NCBI GenBank assembly: GCA_964444795.1
Contig: CAYUIQ010000102.1
Location: 1 to 28,095 of the forward strand
Reading direction: 5' to 3'
Source of the DNA: JABMRP01 sp964444795
GTDB lineage: Bacteria > Planctomycetota > Planctomycetia > Pirellulales > Thermoguttaceae
Length of the DNA stretch: 28,095 bases
The translations under genes and the position numbers were made by a program. Positions 16,490 through 23,691 of this stretch are shown piece by piece. A model generated the notes under the pieces. That model worked only from the letters and a program-made list of their open reading frames with translations, was not told the DNA's origin and did no database searches. The number at the start of each line of letters is the position of its first letter. The stretch's first letter is position 1.

Positions 16490-18217
16490 ATGAGACGCAA
16501 CAGGTTTTCAAAAGGTTTGGCCCTCGCCGCCATGGCGGTGGCAACCCTCGTCCTCACGACCGCGGCCGGGACAGCGCGGGCAACTATCATCACCGGCACG
16601 GCGGGCGGCCCGAACGGCAGCCACGACACCTGGAATAACGCCGCCAACTGGGATGCCGGTATACCATCCGGAGCCGTTGATGCGGTCGTCGGCACCGGCG
16701 TCACCGCGGAAGCGTGGAATACCGCGACGCCCGCCTACACCGGCAGTCTGACCCTAGAGAATAATTCGACGCTGCAGATGGGCTGGACCACTAGTTATCC
16801 TGAGAGCCTGAATGCGCTCGGCGTCTCCGGCGTCACGATGAATAGTGGTTCGGCGATCCGTCTGAGAATGCCCGCGCCGAATCCTGTAGTGCTGCCGGAA
16901 ATCACGATGGCGGGCGATGGCTCGATCCACCTCAGCCCGTCCACGTCGGCTCACCACCGAGCCCGCGACTTCGACAACCCCATCACCGGCCCCGGCGCTC
17001 TGACCTTGATAGGAAACAACAACAACACCGCCAACCTGAACGTCGACAATCCTGGCTGGTCCGGCGGCTTTGTTGCCAATGCCGACGATAGTTGGCGGAT
17101 CGAGGCCAATGTCACCGGGGCGTTTGGCACCGGAGACGTGACCCTCAATGGCCGATCCGGTGTGCCGAGTAGAGGGGCTTCGCTCCAAATCGATGCCTTG
17201 GATGTGATCGACGACACGGCAACGCTGTTTCTCAATGGCGGGAGAGACCATCGCAAAGCTGCCAAACTGATCCTGAACTTCGACGAAACCGTCGCCGATT
17301 TCTGGCTCGACGGCGTGCAGATGGCGGCCGGAGCCTATGACAGCTCCAGCGGGCTCCTCACCTCCAACGGCGATCCCCTAATCTCCGGCACCGGCATCTT
17401 GACCGTCGAGCCCCCCTCCGTCGGCGGGCCGGAACCACTGCTCGTCGACTTCAACTCCACCAACCAGAGCGGCGGGCCGCACAACCAAGCCGGCTTCGAG
17501 CCGTACGACGCCGGCCATGAGGTGGCCGGCGACTTCGACACGAAGACCTACTCCGCCTTCGGCACGACCGTGTCGGTCACGCCGGACTGGCCCAACACGA
17601 CCGACAACCGCGTGCGGCAGATGATCGACCGCGGCAGTGGCAACGACGCCAACTGGGACAACGCCGAAGGCGACATCGACCTGGTGACCGACTGGCTGGG
17701 CACCGACACCCGCACGGGCAACGGCGGCAACGGCAACTGGGACGGCACCACCGGCACTCCGACCTACCTGACGCTGACCCTTGGCGACCTGCCCGCGGGC
17801 GGGTACGACTGGAAGTCGTTCCACCACGACACCGAGAACGTGCATGTCGACTTCACCGTCGAGATCTCGACCGACGGCGGAATCACCTGGGGCGCGTTGC
17901 TCGACGGGTTGATGACCGACAGCACGCCCGGCGGGAACCCCGACTCCAGCGGCTTCACGCCCCCGGGGCCTTGGGCGGGACCGGACGCAAATTCGCTGCC
18001 GTCGACCTTCCAGACGAGCTTCCTCGCCGACGGCACCAACGACGTGTTGCTGCGGTTCGCGCCGCTGTCGAACACCGCCGTGCATCGCCAGCTCTGGGGA
18101 ATCAACGGCTTTGAACTCAGCCAAGCCGCCGCGGTGCCCGAGCCGAGCACCTTCGTGCTGACCGCGTTGGGGCTGTTGGGGCTGGCGTGGTACGGCCGAC
18201 GGAGGCGACGGTCGTGA
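16490..18217 (+). CDS. PEP-CTERM protein, array gene 5
   Basis: This 575-residue protein has a signal peptide beginning MRRNRFSKGLALAAM and cleaved near residue 31. Residues about 32-305 look like a beta-helix of the autotransporter-associated kind: DTWNNAANWDAGIPSG is the typical opening, followed by repeated short strands (GSLTLENNSTLQMG, GALTLIGNNNNTANLN). Residues about 320-545 form a second sandwich (LLVDFNSTNQSGG to WGINGFELSQ). Residues 549-575 are the PEP-CTERM signal, nearly identical in DNA to that of gene 3. GGGGGGAG precedes the start. The second half is markedly more GC-rich than the first, suggesting the two halves have different origins. The role is unknown. Confidence 0.84.
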   Translation: MRRNRFSKGLALAAMAVATLVLTTAAGTARATIITGTAGGPNGSHDTWNNAANWDAGIPSGAVDAVVGTGVTAEAWNTATPAYTGSLTLENNSTLQMGWTTSYPESLNALGVSGVTMNSGSAIRLRMPAPNPVVLPEITMAGDGSIHLSPSTSAHHRARDFDNPITGPGALTLIGNNNNTANLNVDNPGWSGGFVANADDSWRIEANVTGAFGTGDVTLNGRSGVPSRGASLQIDALDVIDDTATLFLNGGRDHRKAAKLILNFDETVADFWLDGVQMAAGAYDSSSGLLTSNGDPLISGTGILTVEPPSVGGPEPLLVDFNSTNQSGGPHNQAGFEPYDAGHEVAGDFDTKTYSAFGTTVSVTPDWPNTTDNRVRQMIDRGSGNDANWDNAEGDIDLVTDWLGTDTRTGNGGNGNWDGTTGTPTYLTLTLGDLPAGGYDWKSFHHDTENVHVDFTVEISTDGGITWGALLDGLMTDSTPGGNPDSSGFTPPGPWAGPDANSLPSTFQTSFLADGTNDVLLRFAPLSNTAVHRQLWGINGFELSQAAAVPEPSTFVLTALGLLGLAWYGRRRRRS

Positions 18218-18329
18218 AAAAGAATCGGCAAAGTTTGTTTATGTTCGCTCGCGCCGCGGGCGGCCCACGCCTCAGCACTCGCTGAACGCCGCCGCGGCAA
18301 TAACGCTTTTCTTCGGGGGGAGTGAAGTC
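18214..18329 (+). repeat. Array leader, copy F (hairpin type)
   Basis: The copy begins GTGAAAAAGAATCGG at the gene 5 stop. The hairpin has an outer stem GGCGGC/GCCGCC (18259-18264, 18288-18293) and an inner stem TCAGC/GCTGA around loop ACTC. Small insertions at both ends shift the frame relative to copies A, C and E while the hairpin stays intact. Confidence 0.75.
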
Positions 18330-19943
18330 ATGAGATGCAACAGGTTCTCGGTGGTATTGGCCATCGCCGCCGTCACCATGCTGGCCCTGGCCGCTTCGGC
18401 CAACGCGGCCCCGGTATTCGTTGATCCGAGTTTTGAAAACGGCGGATCGCTGACTATGGGTGCCAACTATGCACAGTCCGGTGCCGGAAATAATGCTGCC
18501 AGTACACTGTCGACGGACGTATGGCACGTGAGGACCGTGAATCACGGACAAGAGGGATTCCTCTTGGAGGACAAGAACGCCTACAAGGGGTTCACGAGTG
18601 TGCCAGCGGGCGTTAGCGGCGAGCAGTTTATCACCGGCTCGCGCGGCAATAATTTCCGCGGGTTGTTTCAGTATCTCCAAGACAACAAGGCTACTACCGG
18701 AGAAATTGTCGCGACTATTGACTACTGGGTGCACGAATTGAACGCAGCCGATCCTGTTTCTGGAGCCGGCGACTTCACTTTCGAAGTCATCGCGTTCGAC
18801 GATCCCTCCACCGTCAACATCGACTTGGGCGGTTCATCCGACATCGCGACGGGATCGGGCTTCATCAGCAGCGGGGGCACGTATCAAACGGCGTCCGTCG
18901 TGGATGCGGCCACCGGGTTCCAAGAACGGCAGGCCTGGTTGGACCTCGGAGCCAGCGGCTACAATTACATCGGTGTCGTCATCGGCACCTCGAAAAGTGG
19001 TCTAAATCCCTACAACAATGCGAGCGGCAACACTGCCAGCTTTGATAACCTACAGGTCCAGCAGGTCGACGATGGTGCGGGCGAACCCATTCTGTATGAG
19101 GGATTCAATTACTCCCCGGGCGACATTGACGGCACGCAAACCGGCGGGACCGGCTTCGCCGCCACCGGTTGGACAACCAGCAACATCAGCAATTCCAATT
19201 CCTACGACGTCCGTAGTCCCGGGCTCTCGTTTACCGACCTGCCGACCAAAGGATCGTCGGTCGCGCGGCCTTCGGCCCCGGGCGGTGCCGAGATGAACCG
19301 TCCGATCTCCGCCGAATCCCAAGCGGCCTTGACCGGTGACGACACGACCATCTGGTTCAGCGTCCTGATGAACGATCGCGAGTACGCGGGCCGACACGCG
19401 CAAGGTTCGCTTGTGCTAAGTACGGACCCGTTCACCGGCCCCTTCAACAACAGCAGCGTGCCGCCCGTGATGGCCGGCGGAGAAGGGTTCGGTGTGGGAT
19501 TCAACGGGACGCCTGACAACGTTCTGGAGGTTGCCGGCCTTGCGATCGACGACGGCGTGAGTTCCTTCAGTGCCGACGTGCTCCCGGACCCCGACCCGAG
19601 TGCGGGCGGGAACACCACCTACCTGATCGCGGGGAAGATCGAGTGGGCGGCCAACGGCAGCGACGACGTCTTACGCCTGTTCAATATCGCCGACCCGCTC
19701 GCCGCGGAACCGGTCGACGGCGACGCCTTCGCCACGATGATGGCCGATTTGGACCAGTCCTTATTCGACACGATCGCGATCGGTGATGCACAGATCGGGA
19801 CCTTCGATGAAATTCGTTTTGCGACCTCCTTCGAGGAGGTGATGGGGCGAGCAGCGGCAGCCGCCGTGCCCGAGCCGAGCACCTTCGTGTTGGCCGCCCT
19901 GGGGCTGCTGGGGCTGGGATGGTACGCCCGACGGAGGCGGTAG
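18330..19943 (+). CDS. PEP-CTERM protein, array gene 6
   Basis: This 537-residue protein has a signal peptide beginning MRCNRFSVVLAIAAV and cleaved near residue 26. Residues about 27-245 form a CBM-like sandwich (VFVDPSFENGG to TASFDNLQVQQV). Residues about 250-505 are a LamG-like module (ILYEGFNYSPGD to FDEIRFATSFEEVMG) homologous to the first module of gene 1, so the same module sits second here and first there. Residues 513-537 are VPEPSTFVLAALGLLGLGW with an RRRR end, lacking the final Arg-Ser of genes 1-3 and 5. The spacing of GGGGGGAG supports the start. The role is unknown. Confidence 0.84.
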   Translation: MRCNRFSVVLAIAAVTMLALAASANAAPVFVDPSFENGGSLTMGANYAQSGAGNNAASTLSTDVWHVRTVNHGQEGFLLEDKNAYKGFTSVPAGVSGEQFITGSRGNNFRGLFQYLQDNKATTGEIVATIDYWVHELNAADPVSGAGDFTFEVIAFDDPSTVNIDLGGSSDIATGSGFISSGGTYQTASVVDAATGFQERQAWLDLGASGYNYIGVVIGTSKSGLNPYNNASGNTASFDNLQVQQVDDGAGEPILYEGFNYSPGDIDGTQTGGTGFAATGWTTSNISNSNSYDVRSPGLSFTDLPTKGSSVARPSAPGGAEMNRPISAESQAALTGDDTTIWFSVLMNDREYAGRHAQGSLVLSTDPFTGPFNNSSVPPVMAGGEGFGVGFNGTPDNVLEVAGLAIDDGVSSFSADVLPDPDPSAGGNTTYLIAGKIEWAANGSDDVLRLFNIADPLAAEPVDGDAFATMMADLDQSLFDTIAIGDAQIGTFDEIRFATSFEEVMGRAAAAAVPEPSTFVLAALGLLGLGWYARRRR

Positions 19944-20174
19944 ACTGGTACGCTCACGGACACCCCACCGGCACGGGCCGGCCGTGCTTCCCTGCCGGGG
20001 GCCATGGGCGACTTGTCCGCCCTTGATGAACCCCGAGAAATACAGGAGTCAAACCGTCCGTCGTACTTCCCAACGGGGCTAACACCGATTCCACCCCAAA
20101 GTCCAACCTGCCCCTAGATTGACGGGGGAAGGCCTTCATCTTGCGAGGGGAGGGGGCAAGAAGTCGGCGTATTT
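19944..20174. other. Intergenic region between array genes 6 and 7
   Basis: The gap between the gene 6 stop and gene 7 (20376) is about 430 bases. In this first part I see no gene. A GCACGG/CCGTGC inverted repeat (19971-19987) sits 28 bases after the stop. From about 20136 the DNA begins to resemble the region upstream of gene 1. Confidence 0.5.
19971..19987 (+). terminator. Possible terminator hairpin after gene 6
   Basis: GCACGG and CCGTGC pair around loop GCCGG, 28 bases after the gene 6 stop and followed only by TTCCC. The T-run is weak, so it may instead be an mRNA 3' stabiliser. It fits the end of a gene 1-6 transcript before the gene 7 promoter. Confidence 0.35.
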
Positions 20175-20256
20175 CCAACATTTTGCTGGATTCTCGCGGA
20201 CAATGGATTAGACTCGTAGGTGCGTCTGTGCGGGATGAACGTGGTGAATCGCGGGC
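20175..20256 (+). promoter_or_regulatory. Promoter-like region of PEP-CTERM gene 7, copy of the gene 1 region
   Basis: CCAACATTTT (20175), CTGGAT, TAGACT (20209-20214) and the leader GTGAA (20257) have exactly the spacing seen before gene 1 (34 and 48 bases between anchors). Bases between the anchors differ more, which suggests selection on the boxes. Confidence 0.5.
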
Positions 20257-20375
20257 GTGAATCGAATCGTAATCCGTTTGTTTGCATTCGCCGGCCGACC
20301 CTTCAGCACTCGCTGAGGGCCGCCGCGGCAACGCCTTGCTTTGAAGAGAGGCACTCACTCAAGAGGAAGTTGACG
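20257..20375 (+). repeat. Array leader, copy G (diverged hairpin type)
   Basis: The copy begins GTGAATCGAATCG and keeps a hairpin CCTTCAGC/GCTGAGGG (20300-20319, loop ACTC; one G-U pair). The 3' part has diverged, with AAGAGGAAG as the ribosome binding site in place of GGGGGGAG. Confidence 0.65.
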
Positions 20376-21899
20376 ATGATTATCCGAACCTCGACGATTC
20401 TCTCCGCCCTGCTTCTTTGCTCCTTATTGATCGAAGGGCGTCGGGGGGATGCGGCACTCGTCGCGCATTATCCGCTCGACATCATTGACGCGGGGACGAC
20501 GCCGGATAGCACCGGGGGAACCGCCGGGACAATCAGCGGAAGTGGGCTCTTCGTGGCCGCCTCCGGAGCCGTGGGGAGTTCCTTCGATTTCACCACCACC
20601 GGAAACTCCGTCGGCATCCCCAATCACCCCTGGGGCACAACGGCGTTTACCGCCTCGGTATGGTTCAGCCCCGATAGTCTTGGGAACCAGGGGCCGTTGG
20701 CCGACTGGACCAATGGCGGCGTCTCCCCGCAAACATTCCTCATCCGTTCCAGCGGATCGAACCTGCAGACCTACGGCCACAACGGAAGCGTCCAAAGGGG
20801 CGGCAATGTGTCCTTCGCGTCGGAAACTCTCACCGCGGGCGATTTCAACCACGTCGTCCTAACCTATGACGGTCAGAGGGCACGCACTTACCTCAACGGC
20901 GAGTTGAGCACGACCGTCCACGACTTTGGAACCCCCAGTACGATCGGCAACGGCAGCGAGGCCGATATCGCCGCCATCGGCGGTCGAGGCAGTTCCGAGT
21001 ATCAGATGGTCGGCCTCGTCGACGACGTTGCTTTTTGGGATGAAACGCTCACCGACGGCAAAGCCGCCGCGATCTCCAGTCTGGTCAATCAACCCGAATT
21101 GAATTACCACGCCGGCCAGGCCGATCAGTTGTTTCAGGTGTTCGACGGAACGCTTCCCAACGTGGAGATCGGCGGACGGACTTGGGCGCAGGACACGGGC
21201 CTCGGCGGCGCGGCCGGCGACGTGGTCGATCTCGGCGGCGGTGCCTTCTTCCTCAATCTGGACGGAACGGCCGGCGTTTCCTCGTCCTCCGGTGGCGGCG
21301 GCGGACCGGAGCCCACGCCGGTGATCGTTGCGCAGTTCGACGTGAACGCCGGATCAAGCCCGACCCAAGACGGATTTCTGGGGCTCTCCAGCACGGGAAC
21401 GGGAACTCAAAACGGCGTTACGCTGACGTCTTCCGCCGGATTCGATGAATATCGCGACCGCGGCTGGGGCGCCACGGCCCACGACTCCGCGAACCTGCTG
21501 CGGGATTTTGGCTTCGAGAACGACGGCACAAAGACCGTAACGTTTGATCTCACGGGGCTATCGCCGAACACGGAGCACGAGATCACGATCTTTTCGTACG
21601 ATCGATCGGCCAATGGCGGCTCAATCAGCGAATGGTATGAGGACGCCGTCGGGGGCGCTCCGCTGGTAACGCACACCATCGTCTCTTCCGATCCGGACAG
21701 CGCCGATTTCACGCTCAATATGCTATCCGACGACAACGGCTCCATCAGGATCGCGGCCACGTCGAACGCGCTGGTCATCTTCAACGGCATGAGCGTCGCG
21801 GAGATGCAGTCGGCCGGCGTGCCCGAGCCTTCGACGTTCGTGTTGGCCGCTCTTGGCTTGCTTGGCCTGGGATGGTACGGCCGTCGGCGGTGGCGATAG
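20376..21899 (+). CDS. LamG-domain PEP-CTERM protein, array gene 7
   Basis: This 507-residue protein starts at ATG 20376 (MIIRTSTILSALLLC), with AGAGGAAG about seven bases upstream; its signal lacks the MR-NRF start shared by the others. Residues about 27-240 are a clear Laminin-G/concanavalin-like domain (LVAHYPLD, FTASVWFSPDSLG, FNHVVLTYDGQRARTYLNG, GLVDDVAFWDETL). Residues about 240-305 form a short module often found after such domains. After a Ser/Gly linker, residues about 315-478 form another sandwich. Residues 483-507 are VPEPSTFVLAALGLLGLGW plus RRRWR. LamG domains bind glycans or proteins. It has its own promoter-like region, so it may be transcribed separately from genes 1-6. Confidence 0.86.
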   Translation: MIIRTSTILSALLLCSLLIEGRRGDAALVAHYPLDIIDAGTTPDSTGGTAGTISGSGLFVAASGAVGSSFDFTTTGNSVGIPNHPWGTTAFTASVWFSPDSLGNQGPLADWTNGGVSPQTFLIRSSGSNLQTYGHNGSVQRGGNVSFASETLTAGDFNHVVLTYDGQRARTYLNGELSTTVHDFGTPSTIGNGSEADIAAIGGRGSSEYQMVGLVDDVAFWDETLTDGKAAAISSLVNQPELNYHAGQADQLFQVFDGTLPNVEIGGRTWAQDTGLGGAAGDVVDLGGGAFFLNLDGTAGVSSSSGGGGGPEPTPVIVAQFDVNAGSSPTQDGFLGLSSTGTGTQNGVTLTSSAGFDEYRDRGWGATAHDSANLLRDFGFENDGTKTVTFDLTGLSPNTEHEITIFSYDRSANGGSISEWYEDAVGGAPLVTHTIVSSDPDSADFTLNMLSDDNGSIRIAATSNALVIFNGMSVAEMQSAGVPEPSTFVLAALGLLGLGWYGRRRWR

Positions 21900-22108
21900 A
21901 CGATTACACCTGCGTTATTCCACCGGCCTGCCGGCGGCTGAGAGGCGGGCGAGGATTGCGGGGGGAGAACCTCGGACCCAAATGGACCATTGGGCTGCCG
22001 TGACACGAACATCCGTTCAACTCGGCAGAGCCGTCGCTGGGGACTCGTGCCGGAAGGATCGCACGTACCGTATGGGTGGCAGGATGTAGGAAACGCCGTG
22101 CCGGACCT

Positions 22109-23530
22109 CTATTCCTCTTCGATCCTTGACGCCGGCAACTTCGCTTCCGGCGCGTAGAGTTGGAATTCCTCGATGGTCGGCACTTCGCTGGCTTCGAGAA
22201 TGTTCAACCGGACGTGCCGCGCCTCAAGCGGCGCGAAATCGTAGACGCGCCGGCCGGCAATCGTCGTCCCGCCGACGATAGGCTTCCATGCGTCGCCGTC
22301 CTTGTACTCGATCACAAATTTCAGCGTCCGCGGATAGCCGATCTCCATGACAATCGCGCGGCCGATTTCCGTGTCCGCGCCGAGGTCCACCTCGATCCAG
22401 CCGCCGCGGGCGTCCGGGTCCGCACCCCAGCGCGACGTTCCGCCGCCGTCAAAGGCCTTGTCCGCCTCGTAACCGGGTCCCCAGATGCTCGACGCCTTGG
22501 CCGGCTTGTCCTGCGACGGGGGCATCGGCGGCGGGTTGCGAATCATCTCGCCCACCTTGCGGAGCGTCTCGACGTCGATCTTGCGGAGCTTGCCGTCATA
22601 GTTCGGGCCGGCATCGATCGAGAAGATGTTGCCATACTTTAGGGCGCCGCGGTAGTCGGCGTATAGACTCTCGGCGGGGAGGCAGAGGTTGTCGTGTTCC
22701 GGCAGCGAATAGAACCACATCGCGCCGCCTTGGTGCGGCGGGAGAATCGGGTAGGTGAACTCGGCCAGGCGATAGCCGGCATACTCCTTCATGTGCCCCT
22801 GGTTGAAGCCGGCTCCGGACGGATCCGCCAGGGGAGACGGATGCCCCTTTTCCCCAAGACGAATATCGCCCGCCGCCGGGCCGTGATTGAACCCGATGAA
22901 GCAGTCCGCCTGTAGCGACTTGCAGAAGGCCACGGTCTCCGGGTGGCTCAGGCCGCCATCCCCGATGGCGTGGTCCATCCAGATGTACTCGATCGGGCCG
23001 TACTGCGTGAGCAACTCCTTGAGTTGTGCTTTCTTCATTTCGGGATTGTATCCGCCGCCCGCCTGATAGCGTCCGCCGCCCGGCTTGTCGGGCCAGGCCC
23101 ACTCGCCTTCCGAGAAGTACAGGGCCAGCTTGATCCCGTACTTGTCGCAGGATTTGCGGAGTTCGGCCAGCACGTCGCGCCCCAGCGGTGCCTTGGTGAC
23201 CTTGCGATCCGTCGTCTTCGTATCCCAGAGGCAGAACCCGTCGTGATGCTTCGTCAGGAACAGGATGTACCCCATCTCCGCTTCTTTCGCCGTGCGCGCC
23301 CACTGGTCCGTGTCCACGTCCGTGGCCCGAAAAAAAGCAATGTCCTTCACGCCGGGCGTCCATTCCTTGCCGGAGAAGGTGCTGAAGCTCCAGCAAATGA
23401 ACGTCCCCCAGCGGAGGTCCTTCAGTTCCCGCACTCGCTGCTCGGATACGCGGGGCACTTCCGCAAACGCGGAAGACACAGACAGCGCCCAAGCACAAAG
23501 GCCCAACAGCACGACGATGGATTTGTTCAT
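22109..23530 (-). CDS. GH29 alpha-L-fucosidase with C-terminal CBM32 (F5/8 type C) domain
   Basis: The 473-residue protein starts at ATG 23530, where a signal peptide begins (MNKSIVVLLGLCAWALSV, cleaved near AFA); the longer frame to 23587 has no signal. The GH29 barrel shows the classic TKHHDGF at residues 93-99 and IEYIWMDHAI, with the likely nucleophile Asp186. Residues about 355-465 are a discoidin-type sugar-binding domain (DKAFDGGGTSRWGADPDA, GGWIEVDLGADTEIGRAIV, RHVRLNILEASEVPTIEEF). It would release alpha-L-fucose outside the cytoplasm. It differs from the other GH29 here (Sec rather than Tat export, classic His-His-Asp motif, added binding domain), suggesting different substrates. 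It lies 162 bp after the large propeller gene on the same strand. Confidence 0.9.
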   Translation of the reverse strand: MNKSIVVLLGLCAWALSVSSAFAEVPRVSEQRVRELKDLRWGTFICWSFSTFSGKEWTPGVKDIAFFRATDVDTDQWARTAKEAEMGYILFLTKHHDGFCLWDTKTTDRKVTKAPLGRDVLAELRKSCDKYGIKLALYFSEGEWAWPDKPGGGRYQAGGGYNPEMKKAQLKELLTQYGPIEYIWMDHAIGDGGLSHPETVAFCKSLQADCFIGFNHGPAAGDIRLGEKGHPSPLADPSGAGFNQGHMKEYAGYRLAEFTYPILPPHQGGAMWFYSLPEHDNLCLPAESLYADYRGALKYGNIFSIDAGPNYDGKLRKIDVETLRKVGEMIRNPPPMPPSQDKPAKASSIWGPGYEADKAFDGGGTSRWGADPDARGGWIEVDLGADTEIGRAIVMEIGYPRTLKFVIEYKDGDAWKPIVGGTTIAGRRVYDFAPLEARHVRLNILEASEVPTIEEFQLYAPEAKLPASRIEEE

Positions 23531-23691
23531 TTTTCGAGGACTCCGATTTCCAGGATCACAATGCACCCAACTTCTTAAGTTTAGCAAGACGCGTTTGCCC
23601 TTGAAAGCAGCCGCCCGGAAGTTTGCCGGCTCAAGCTGGGGCTCTGACGTCGGGCTCCGACGGATCGAAAGAGAATGTGCGGTGAGAACGT

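Noticed and set aside
9689..20375. Leader repeats as integron attC sites or a CRISPR-like array
   Set aside because: No integrase or cas gene, no attC core motifs, and the units lie between full-length genes rather than short spacers.
21976..21993. CCCAAATGG/CCATTGGG near-palindrome after gene 7
   Set aside because: Imperfect, almost no loop, single occurrence, and between convergent genes; no T-run to support a terminator.
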